A stretch of DNA of 47,197 nt from an uncultured Bacteroidales bacterium (GTDB lineage Bacteria; Bacteroidota; Bacteroidia; Bacteroidales; WCHB1-69), in assembly GCA_946186495.1 (NCBI GenBank), contig CAMHNQ010000020.1:1-47197 (forward strand), in the 5' to 3' direction. The position numbers and the translations under genes were made by a program. Under the pieces are notes generated by a model that saw only the letters and a list, made by a program, of their open reading frames with translations, was not told the DNA's origin and did no database searches. Shown here piece by piece: positions 32,201 through 35,882 of this stretch; the first letter of the stretch is position 1, and each line of letters begins with the position of its first letter.

Positions 32201-32636
32201 TGGCACTGTTCATATCGATGTCGGCGGTTTGCTCGAAGTAGGTGTCCGCGCCGCCCGCCGGAATGTTGCCGTCTATATCGAAGACGAACTTGCCGTCTTC
32301 GAATGCGAAAGGCTGATTATTGTTGATGCATTGTGCAAAAGAGATGAGGGTGCTTATGTCACCGATGGGGTAGGGGTGCTCCCGGGTGCCGTCCGGAGTC
32401 CCGCTCTGAGCCATCAAACCGTTCGTCCACATCAATGTGGATAGGGTGAGTGTCGCCACCAGTGTGGTTGTGATGCCCGGCTTTGATTTTCTCTTCTTGT
32501 GCAGAGGCCCGTTGTAGGGCCAATAGACCTCGTCAGGGTGGTTGCGGCGGTAACGCCATGCCTTGACGATGACATAGACGAGGGCCCCGAAAACAAGGAG
32601 GCCGACAACAATGAGGATGATCAGTTTGGTTGTCAT
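19659..32636 (-). CDS. Giant secreted GLUG/MBG/FISUMP protein (4325 aa)
   Basis: The N-terminus is unusual: a hydrophobic segment at residues 5-26, a basic loop (WRYRRNHPDE, KKRKSK), then a second hydrophobic segment at about 55-75 ending GLMA/Q like a signal-peptide site. Residues about 80-2045 are GLUG-type beta-helix units (for example VGGLAGLILKDAWFEESSNN, VGGIAGALMGESNLFLCINH). Then follow a SprB-like unit (about 2158-2280), MBG-type units (about 2282, 2365, 2935, 3035, 3125, 3860), two clusters of about 85-aa Cys-bearing units ending in SGGDxTAP, and a C-terminal FISUMP domain. It is probably exported and surface-exposed or membrane-tethered; ligand unknown. No type IX sorting domain. 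It is the upstream member of a co-directional pair. Start ATG 32636; a signal-only start further in would lack an obvious ATG. Confidence 0.88.
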   Translation of the reverse strand: MTTKLIILIVVGLLVFGALVYVIVKAWRYRRNHPDEVYWPYNGPLHKKRKSKPGITTTLVATLTLSTLMWTNGLMAQSGTPDGTREHPYPIGDISTLISFAQCINNNQPFAFEDGKFVFDIDGNIPAGGADTYFEQTADIDMNSANWNIPIGMQNKGFEGTYLGGGHKIKHLTLTAANPALFCHSKGHISDLTIENPVFNGTFNDGGALATYVMGGTIDNCHVTGNDLVFNGKDCGALIGWVGQLSDYFKADSITISNCSNRCHITSTYQQSNANDQNSVAGVVAVINARHYVVTRCFNTGDITSTYRPKFQNDELCFAGVVGRGLLPNYPSEITYCYNRGDITAHCGYLGGVAGFFNDEAGISNSTRCAIDYCFNTGNITGECVLNSDNPSEHADADSSLNVFSLGGVVAPCKTPTRYCFNTGNVTLTKHPHPKFNIWGDQGVAGVGSNAEHCFNVGEIYNYEERNGRAAGVARDTADSCLNAACVYDRNPKYTFSPHNIARIIIGDCFSDAQMSVDGQDGNLYPTSKIIGESFSGQLGEDWIYEKGRYPRLKWTDTCDWARDIAKVACTPIILADNVTDIHHVKNGIRLTGCDSGVVWIAPEGNCLFDDPTLANTACSNNAIQPALALQPLCGDFVTVAATLNGDTIKTVTLLRSVAMPHDTLTVDNLDDLKTLRDGVNTGKAFPYKSYELPRYADGVTFKLTTDLDMQSESPWVPIGSVFSGSRFAGHFLGGGHTIDNLSLDDATPYIYKNANVGGLFGMLSGEVRDLTFTNLHADSTTIVAGAVCALMNGATIENCIVKGHIETSRSSNNYAISGTAGLAGASLTTRGQDFNFFICRDTIRNCVNYADIITHVGRGANIASHSVGGIIGHGGVVIDCANAGDISGGSECGYIGGIGGDMTSALRCFNTGRVTIAEAPQAIDYFVGGVVGKNGCDSTIMYCYNAGTVDGSDRSPVGGIVGYGAPRYCYMTNTVTGRGKYLGSIAGTENAYTLHCYYDKQMSPLGGENGQDAPGRSLGLETTGMLGSALQSSLGDTANWIFTPGLYPQLAISADVETQHAASLRAQLSRVSVMPVVLGSGQNWMSAHDSIPLRGCDEHHFWTKLQGCVTVDSCHVTATDRDMGVIELAATIDSVPYRFVTLKFNMDEKHALVIKNAAQFDTMRMVINEGGYYNYSDSTFHTAIPANADSTDFVAIDDGGNERFFKLITDIDINDIKEEGHVRGWIPVGGFADDCCALYKGNPFKGTFDGCGHTIRHLTFQRYDNFHPTDFCDHHQGLFGTVDGGTVKNLRIAQSDTTLGNSSAFLCSVNKGGTLYHCEIDSCTLTIKYGEAFERHDHALLCAKNEGGTIDSCQVKNSEIAPDSSSLASISNIGGVCALNDRGVVSRCIAEHLSINDPRQGQGALQSVGGICGKNFHGQLQFGTIRNSQITLKMNLPHKFIGGICGLSGYDPDKDTDEQSYAHIPSVISDCNSDSTIINAYTHGDNDSTKKIMNIGGIVGSCQGRIIQLDRCSTMENSRILAVADTVGGICGRFCGEGGESLCNACGNNASVTGNDYVGGIVGLMSGAQLCVGRNQGEVRSLIDFEYNSGYYAGGIAGAVVGESSLFDCDNSGTVAADSSYVGGIAGALMGESNLFLCINHGDVSGFNQVGGLAGLILKDAWFEESSNNGLVRGIAQVGGLVGYLKSSTGNRCSDCHNYADTIHFSAMGGGVCGYAEDTTMLEGCSSVMILPYDTIIRIQNLEELRLIRDNVNNGSNSYEGIVIVLDWDLNLYNGWIPIGTPEHPFRGTFDGQDHTINFGIYNESTDYQGFFGYMQGTVKNVNFTQCSVIGRNYVGVIAGYCNGTISNCYSYREKVEGEKYVGGLVGMASYSEIQDCFNGNNIVGEQYVSGIVGDFASCKNDNCYDTMKYDLYGGNVSRCYNYGMVRATGDTSHVGGIAGYTSSEVKHCYNSGIVDGKDFVGGLCGQLDGDNLHHCYNAGHVSATGNNKGAVCGSLNLQNLIYNCFYDRQMCTVQDNNASGYNTLKMTGTALQNVFGTDYWSYHDNEYPTLKTTKKDSTYFRISVKPLLLPGNMPVDKVVQPFCGVTGNAPYSHVEWSRYGTATKTVDTIHLADKDSITLLGCGVDTLKVSHPGYGFERLVPIVVAAKEATVETVHTCGNSYKWNKNNKYYYETGFYTCDTCANKQALDLTITPVTITSTLINSTCKTIPDGAVLASVTGGPGNGFRYLWTNSLTGDTISNTPALTNITAGYYSVTVTDSLFPTCEQTSPQQLSSSNTVELTIKSCDASKTYDGTALTGNRYVVTEEGFEPDTLLADSFAILANGDTLRVTFDSNAVNAGTYENKFTYSISNGIDHSCHYDVDTIFGTLSITPRLATITVNDTSKTYGDEDPVFSGTVKGLVNSDSLVIHYFRSSNIETVGNHPDILTAELNENYTVTIDSGDLTISCRDLLNKIDTANWPDDIENWNECYSPSNTNALPSIDSIKKLIIKQLILANNDTLQPDAFQVLAKDSTILANDCDWKWVRTYTVKISNPNFCDSTSRVIYVSGGDQSAPVRSINDLWKYGTLYQDACLASFDIDHFFPQDTDLFYDCSQMTITHKDTNTGDDHYGWTIRRSYVVTDACGHTIYDTIEVSGRDQTPPVASNPEVKNNTLWADSAQCLCDSIRTIHDIEELTTIFGISDACSGEDVRLVSSSKTLKTGEHCDYTVIIAYVVADAYGNSTTIYHAQFIQDTIGPTFDIVPHDTTLCVDPDGNYENTVTRVADEITVTNLHDNCTKLQESFSVQSSIDTSRFNIQHPRGYRITQGESDNGVRHYKQLWTVTDSCGNTTYDSISIHVRPLPKITRITNREQSIIYGDAITNVWIYHQYSDLSITGLSGIGLDSLGCSVEHKKDQNNNEYDRVYGDPEFAVNATFLVTANSHQGWGCSSVDSTFSINVERRPIVITATDATKKYDGTPLTSNNYTCTTANDKPALVHEDVISRLSFSGSQTNVGSCTNYIDNARITAPNDTTIDKTSSYWIDYHDGTLTVTVNDTLIKVIPGSASKVYDGLPLTKNEHDDFTVTGVPEGLTWTATADGTVTNVVPGVGEKAVNAVTSFHIFDANNNDVTAYFTNIDTDSTGTLTITPVSVLVNADAKSKVYGEADPPLTVTITGVLENDDFIPNYTISRETGDTVGQYIITPTGAIAQGNYAVTYDTALFTILCRNIVEPANWPANLPNQNTCFGNADTIGLKDASEIQTLFANCNPVTNASEITVTEQDNATATSDCEWTWIRIYDISITGGCASTTKTMSVSGGDSTAPALTGTWPNDIENVNSCFDDTLQNLLYTNTQVKALFSECGNFTVDSTLNISGNNCLWTITKTYTVKDACGNIYHTLDNTLPSMSVSGGDHTAPALTGTWPNDIENVNSCFNDTLQNLLYTNAQVKALFSECGNFTVDSSLTTTGNHCEWTVTKTYTVTDACGNIYHTADEALPTMSVSGGDRTAPMLTGSWPDNITEQNNCLANADNSVLKDEAYIQGLFEDCSGIVTVTFDDDTTGNDCGWTITRTYTVVDGCQNTLTPAPTMSVSGSDQTAPVLTGNWPDNITGQNNCLQSADKSGLKDESYIETLYEDCSGIVTVTFDDDTTGNDCEWTITRTYTVMDGCGNALATAPTMSVSGGNHRKPSFTVPAAATICPNTDGSYNIDPTVTGNVSNVSEDCHSEAQLSIDYSDSEPELLTNGQLRIIRTWTVTDACGNDSVQTQVIFINPLPEISVTPELQTIVLEDPITPVTVTNQYSELTSPALTINNVATSFANAGLQLQWTSQGLLQVSGTPADTGTYKLLFTAISDQFPVCYPKQAEATVIVRLMQDTVKVISGSASKAYDGTPLTNHNYVVTLGNDTIPADEGSNGLIFSVHFHDKLVITPNPESTLTNAGDIANEFTCVLDNPEHYKGLKKEFGTLTVNKATLSMSLDTARAYNGHPFVVTADQLHITGLAETDTITGTITTESHVVGTYTCTEGSFNAFIENGIAVKSGFAINHGLGNYTPDFDVTLNIDNIDENFECPADLHLVLKEGNADTMLVFTDSATLDPMVDNIVISSNLNSLNPITAGTHTLVWTLADDLGNVMTSCEQTVTVEYSPCEGVTYHGHFYDAKRIGYQCWMTENLCNETDAEGHPIANRHAYKEIPENLDKFGYLYSWYSAMNVPEGDDTAIPADSIGDNGRPYVQGICPDGWAVGDHQDFSVLFDTVNNTTLLKDAGDGYWLPGFGGTLPNSGFNARANGLFNSTSQRFEDLLTGAHFWIPESTTSTGTVNSAVLQYYCNDGLFQQYSKGDLKGVRCIRKVAP
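21640..23020 (-). repeat. Tandem about 85-aa Cys-containing repeats
   Basis: About five units share TGxWPxxIxxxNxC, a short helix-like segment ending LFxxC, TGNxCxWTITRTYTVxD, xCGN, and MSVSGGDxTAP. Two neighbouring units (around 22215-22480 and 22490-22755) are highly similar in DNA. A more diverged cluster of three lies at about 24170-25260. Each unit has a conserved set of cysteines, which suggests disulfide-stabilised domains outside the cell. They resemble the HYR/PKD-like modules of other Bacteroidota adhesins, but I do not recognise the exact family. Confidence 0.65.
26500..32400 (-). repeat. GLUG-motif beta-helix region
   Basis: Residues about 78-2045 of the 4325-aa protein hold dozens of short units of the form GGIxGx...xxxxCxNxGxV, in four blocks. 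Each block begins with a hinge such as DLDMQSESPWVPIG or DIDINDIKEEGHVRGWIPVG, and all but the last end in YPRLKW or YPQL-like sequence. GLUG motifs occur in secreted bacterial proteins and are expected to stack as a right-handed beta-helix. Confidence 0.75.
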
Positions 32637-32661
32637 AAGGGTGAATACTTTTACGATTGTA

Positions 32662-32689
32662 CAAACGTATTATAGAGGCCACAAAAGTA
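32662..32689 (-). promoter_or_regulatory. Candidate promoter of the 4325-aa gene
   Basis: Two TAnnTTTG boxes occur on the minus strand: TACGTTTG (32662-32669) and TACTTTTG (32682-32689), 26-53 nt upstream of the ATG. Each has a TTTG 12 nt further upstream, which is shorter than the usual spacing. One of them is likely the -7 element; which one is not clear. Confidence 0.4.
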
Positions 32690-32709
32690 GGATTTATTCG
32701 GCAAACGGA

Positions 32710-32786
32710 TTTTCCTTGTCCGGAATTTTCCGCCAGAGGAACGGCTTTTTCCGTTCAGAGGAAAATTTTTCCCATTAGAGGAAAAA
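32710..32786. promoter_or_regulatory. Four TTTTCC...GGAA dyads upstream of the giant gene
   Basis: Dyads start at 32710, 32726, 32747 and 32767. Each has TTTTCC, a 6-7 nt centre (the last three contain AGA before the second half) and GGAA or GGAAAA. Spacing of 16, 21 and 20 bp places the last three about two helical turns apart. They sit 75-150 bp upstream of the 4325-aa start, where activator or repressor sites would be expected. The binding protein is unknown. Confidence 0.45.
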
Positions 32787-32913
32787 GCGCTCTGGATATG
32801 AAAACACCAACGGATTCAAGTTCCGCAGGCTTTTTTCCAATCTGTATATTCGGAAACAACTTGTTGCTGCCAATAACGTATTGTTGACGCAATCACACGG
32901 TTAAGGGTCTCGC

Positions 32914-33021
32914 AATGGTTTCGCAAGGGTTTCGCAAGCATTTCGCAAGGGGTTGGCAAGCAAAAATGCTTGCTTAGGCTTGCGAAGTACTTGCGATATG
33001 CTTGCGATATGCTTGCGAAAG
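32914..33021. repeat. 11-bp-phased TTCGCAAG array with central dyad
   Basis: Four direct copies of an 11-bp unit (TTTCGCAAGG and variants, the last TTGGCAAGC) are followed by a hairpin (GCAAGCA, AAAA, TGCTTGC) and then four units in the opposite orientation (CTTGCGAAGTA, CTTGCGATATG twice, CTTGCGAAAG). The whole array is therefore roughly mirror-symmetric on the double helix with one site per turn. Related units occur at 46982-47055. Confidence 0.75.
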
Positions 33022-33196
33022 GGGGTGTTGGGTGGGTGTTGATTCCGGTTGCCGGTTGTCCGTTTTCGGTATATCAGAAACGGTGTTTTTGTTGATGTTC
33101 ATCTTTTTGTCTTTGTAACTGCTTGATTCACAATGTGTGTGGTGTGTGATGAACTCGTGATACTCATCACCAAACCCTACACGAATCCCACCGTTG

Positions 33197-33256
33197 TATC
33201 TTTGCCGTCGAAATCAGTTGCAAAACGGTTTCGGACGTTCTTTGACATATTGGAAG
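33197..33256 (+). promoter_or_regulatory. rRNA-leader-like promoter and boxA motif without rRNA
   Basis: TATCTTTG (33197-33204) matches the -7 consensus. It is followed by GTTCTTTGACATATTGGAAG (33237-33256), which resembles the boxA/leader segment found ahead of 16S rRNA genes in Bacteroidota. No rRNA follows; the downstream gene is on the opposite strand. It may be a relic or an unannotated transcript start. Confidence 0.35.
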
Positions 33257-33413
33257 TTGGTGAATAATGAATGAGTAGAGTGATTGGTGACGATAGTTTC
33301 GTATGTCCGCTTTCCCAAACCTGCGAAACTGAATATGAAAACACAACGGATTTTACGATAACATCTGCCTTTGTCAAATCCCCACCCAGGATGACACCAT
33401 GTGACTGACACCC

Positions 33414-34616
33414 CTACTGTTCGGTGAGTCTGTACCTTGACGGCGGTTCCTTCCCCTGTGCTTTGAAGGCTTTGGCCATGGAGGCTTGGGAGGAGAAGCC
33501 GCAACGGTCGGAGATGTCGGCCAAAAGTTCGTCGGGATGTTGATGGATGAGGGCGATGGCGTAGCGCACGCGGTGCTGGCTGATCATGTCGTAGAAGGAT
33601 TGGTAGCCGCTGCGACGAATCACTTCGGCGAGGTACTTGGTGTTGGTGCCGAGGTGCTGGATGAGCCTGTCGATGGTGATGTGCGGTTCGGTGAAGATGT
33701 GGTCCTCGGAGAGCAACTTCTCGAGGCGGCGCGCCAGTTCGTCGTGCTTGGCATCGCTCAAAAGATGGATATTTTCGCTGTTTCGCTTCGTCAATTCCGG
33801 AATGACATTATCTTCTTCATTATCATTTTCATTGTTGTTATCATCGTCATCATCATCTTCTTCTTCTAATTCCGACTCTTGAGTCTCCAATTCTGAATGC
33901 AGGATGGAGAATTCCGAATTGACTTTTCGCCAAGGGTTAAGGGTTAAGATACAGAACCAGACGTTGGCGAAGATGAAGAAGATGTCATGGGCAAACTTCA
34001 TCCACGGATCGTCGGCATAGAAGTTGATGGCTAACAATATGATGACGAAAGTGGGCATCCATTTGATGATATTTGCGAAGCGTACGGGGAAGTCGTCGCT
34101 GTCGGCGTACTGTTCCTCGTTGGCACGCTGCACGGCCCTTTCTATTCTCCATAGCATGTGGATATTAAGCCCGAAGTAGAAGGCAAAGAGGATGCTCACA
34201 GCTACTACGACCCAAGTACGCCAGCCCTCGGGGAGGGAGATGAGTTTAACGGCCTGTAAGAACATGGGCAGTAGCACGATCAATGCCGGCAGATAAAGCA
34301 AGGGGTATTGTCGCCTATGTTTCTGCTTTGGGAAGAAATAGATTTCGCTCATGACGATCAACTGGATGGAGAGGAAGAGCAGCGAGAAGGCGTTGACGTA
34401 GAGCAGTGCGTCGGGGTCGCCGATTTGCAGCAGGTAGGGCAGTTCGAAAAGCTGCAGGAGGTAGGTGGTCCCCACGACCCGTTGCGCCGGGAACAGCTCG
34501 TGGAAGTGCTCCCCGTAGGCCTTGGGACGATAGAACCACTTCAGCAGCCATCCGTAGAGATGGGTGACGATGAGGGTCAGGTTGGCGGCGAATAATATAA
34601 GGTGGGTGGATGTCAA
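33414..34616 (-). CDS. Membrane-anchored AraC-family transcriptional regulator
   Basis: The N-terminal about 230 residues hold six or seven hydrophobic segments (around residues 4-22, 46-66, 71-92, 102-122, 133-153, 188-206 and 210-228). A very acidic linker (about 245-270, runs of D, E and N) follows. The C-terminal about 115 residues form an AraC/XylS double helix-turn-helix domain: HITIDRLIQHLGTNTKYLAE, GYQSFYDMISQHRVRYA, and ISDRCGFSSQASMAKAFKAQ followed by GKEPPSRYR. This architecture is common in Bacteroidota and would respond to a signal in or across the inner membrane. The frame opens with TTG at 34616 and has no upstream ATG before a stop, so a TTG start is likely. It lies upstream of and co-directional with the giant genes, which makes them candidate targets by position only. 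Confidence 0.87.
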   Translation of the reverse strand: MTSTHLILFAANLTLIVTHLYGWLLKWFYRPKAYGEHFHELFPAQRVVGTTYLLQLFELPYLLQIGDPDALLYVNAFSLLFLSIQLIVMSEIYFFPKQKHRRQYPLLYLPALIVLLPMFLQAVKLISLPEGWRTWVVVAVSILFAFYFGLNIHMLWRIERAVQRANEEQYADSDDFPVRFANIIKWMPTFVIILLAINFYADDPWMKFAHDIFFIFANVWFCILTLNPWRKVNSEFSILHSELETQESELEEEDDDDDDNNNENDNEEDNVIPELTKRNSENIHLLSDAKHDELARRLEKLLSEDHIFTEPHITIDRLIQHLGTNTKYLAEVIRRSGYQSFYDMISQHRVRYAIALIHQHPDELLADISDRCGFSSQASMAKAFKAQGKEPPSRYRLTEQ

Positions 34617-34688
34617 TTCTGTAAGGGTTAGAGGGGGTGATTTTCACGTCATGAAGGTTCGTTTTTTCCGAGTTTTTTTTGAGGGCGG

Positions 34689-34696
34689 CAAAAATA
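34689..34696 (-). promoter_or_regulatory. Possible -7 box of the AraC gene
   Basis: On the minus strand this reads TATTTTTG (TAnnTTTG), about 73 nt upstream of the TTG start. No clear -33 element is visible. Confidence 0.35.
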
Positions 34697-34727
34697 CAAT
34701 TTTTTGCTGTTGGTTGTCGGCTGTTAA

Positions 34728-34985
34728 CTATTGTCGGTTCTGTTTGACGATCAGTCTCTCCATCGGGTCCCCCGCGATCTCCCCGGTCTCGCACCCCGCC
34801 GACTTCGCCGCCTCGCGCAGCACCTCCTCGAAGTGCGCAGCGACGGAGCCGGTGAAATGCCACGGAAGTCCGTCGCAGCCTGGATAATAGCTTTTCTGTT
34901 TCAAGAAGAAGAGGGCGGATGCCACCGGCGTCGATATGTCTGAAATAGTGAAGCAATCCACCCTCGAGAACGCCGTGAAGCGCAC
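34728..34985 (-). pseudogene. Fragment resembling the C-terminus of a BadF/BadG-type ATPase
   Basis: This 85-aa frame contains LPWHFTGSVAAHFEEVLREA and GEIAGDPMERLI. That matches the last 60 residues of the BadF/BadG/BcrA/BcrD ATPase family as seen in N-acetylglucosamine-kinase-like proteins, where HFVGSVAxxFxxxLxxA and SPMEGL end a protein of about 280-300 aa. The ATP-binding N-terminal domains are missing upstream (34986 onward is non-coding). It is therefore a decayed remnant, not a functional small protein. Assignment rests on motif memory only. Confidence 0.5.
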
Positions 34986-35350
34986 TTCCGGGAAATAGTT
35001 CGATTACAAATTAGTAATTAGTAATTCAAGTTTCGCATGTTAGAAAAAGAGGAAAAATAAGTGCGTGAAGAATGTTCCCGGCCACAGCGGACAGCTGCGG
35101 CCGAAGCACAATTTCCCTTCTTAAACAGAAGGGGAATTCGCCCGCCCGGCACAGTGTGCCGTGGCCGGAAACAGTGTGCGGACGCGAGTCTCGGCATCGG
35201 GAATGACAACACCTTTGCAAGAAAAGGCTTTTTTCTGAGGTACATATCGTTGGAAAACAAACATACGAAACTTGAATCACCAATCACCAATCACTAATCA
35301 CCAATCACAATTCACTAATCACCAATCACCCTACCCCGAAAAATCCCCAC
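34986..35350. other. Gene-free region with several hairpins
   Basis: No gene is supported here. Three inverted repeats are visible: 35079-35103 (CGGCC and CAGC arms around a 5-nt loop), 35110-35138 (12-bp stem with one G-T pair, loop TAAAC), and the palindrome CGGCACAGTGTGCCG (35147-35161). At 35274-35330 there is a run of near-tandem TCACCAA/TCACTAA heptamers. Small repeats of this kind (also TAATTAGTAAT at 35009-35026) are common between Bacteroidota genes. Confidence 0.5.
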
Positions 35351-35354
35351 TTTT

Positions 35355-35390
35355 TTTGATGGTCCCATATCACTTTTTTTTATACCTTTG
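35355..35390 (+). promoter_or_regulatory. Promoter of the hydrogenase operon
   Basis: TTTG (35355-35358) and TACCTTTG (35383-35390) match the Bacteroidota -33 and -7 elements, though the 24-nt spacing is a little long. Transcription would start near 35397, giving a leader of about 70 nt before the first ATG at 35469. Confidence 0.55.
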
Positions 35391-35468
35391 CCGCGCGAAA
35401 ATTATGTGCAAAAATTTGTCCTAATTTACAAGCAAACAATAAAATATCAACTTACCAAATTTTATAGT

Positions 35469-35864
35469 ATGGAAAAAATAAAATCATTGGCAGATCTCAA
35501 GAAAAAGAGAGAAGAGTTGCAGTCCAAGCTTGAGCTGCGCGAGGAAGGCGAAAACGTCGAGAACCTCGTGCAAATCAAGGTGGCCATGGCAACCTGCGGT
35601 ATCGCCTCCGGCGCAAAACAGACCATGGAGGCCATCATTGAGGAATGCAGCAAGCAGAACGTCAAGGCTGTTGTCACTCAAACCGGTTGCATGGGCTACT
35701 GCTATGCCGAACCGACCGTCGAAGTGAAGAAACCCGGTCACGATCCCATCGTCTTCGGACACGTGGACACCAAGAAAGGCCAGGACCTCGTCACCAAGTA
35801 CATCATGAACGACGAGATTCTGGAAGGCGTCATTCCGGTCAATTACGAAAAAATCGACAAATAA
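35469..35864 (+). CDS. Small thioredoxin-like [2Fe-2S] ferredoxin-domain protein of the hydrogenase operon
   Basis: This 131-aa protein has the thioredoxin-like ferredoxin fold (the NuoE/HydB N-terminal type) and a charged helix at residues 1-26. Cysteines are C43 (ATCGIASGAKQ), C60, and C74/C78 (TGCMGYC). Canonical domains have C-x4-C then C-x3-C; here the second cysteine is replaced in CGIASGA, a form also known in small ferredoxins beside NuoF-like subunits. It could carry a [2Fe-2S] cluster through C60 or another ligand, or be structural. The start is ATG 35469; an in-frame TTG at 35388 overlaps the promoter and is rejected. It is the first gene of a four-gene operon, 18 bp ahead of hydB, and is probably an accessory electron carrier or fourth subunit. 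No membrane segment. Confidence 0.8.
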   Translation: MEKIKSLADLKKKREELQSKLELREEGENVENLVQIKVAMATCGIASGAKQTMEAIIEECSKQNVKAVVTQTGCMGYCYAEPTVEVKKPGHDPIVFGHVDTKKGQDLVTKYIMNDEILEGVIPVNYEKIDK

Positions 35865-35869
35865 CCAGT

Positions 35870-35876
35870 AAGGAGG
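35870..35876 (+). promoter_or_regulatory. Strong Shine-Dalgarno site before hydB
   Basis: AAGGAGG lies 6 nt before the ATG at 35883. This is notable because most other starts in the window lack a recognisable site. Confidence 0.7.
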
Positions 35877-35882
35877 TCAGTT

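Larger units (their letters stand above)
32640..33413. other. Gene-free region upstream of the giant genes
   Basis: No convincing coding sequence lies in these 770 bp. It holds candidate -7 boxes (32662-32669 and 32682-32689, minus strand), four TTTTCC/GGAAAA dyads (32710-32786), an 11-bp-phased array with dyad symmetry (about 32914-33021), and an rRNA-leader-like motif on the plus strand (33197-33256). It separates the 4325-aa gene from the AraC gene, both read leftwards. Confidence 0.7.

Noticed and set aside
33237-33256. Start of a 16S rRNA gene
   Set aside because: Only the leader-like motif is present; no 16S sequence follows.
34315-34956. 213-aa minus-strand frame overlapping the AraC gene start and the kinase remnant
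   Set aside because: R/P-rich translation out of frame with both recognisable proteins.
35018-35290. Small minus-strand frames (85-90 aa) upstream of the hydrogenase operon
   Set aside because: Cover hairpins and simple repeats; no conserved motif or start signal.
35388-35468. Extended start (TTG) for the first hydrogenase-operon gene
   Set aside because: It overlaps the -7 box and would begin before the predicted transcription start; homologues start near MEKIKSLADL.
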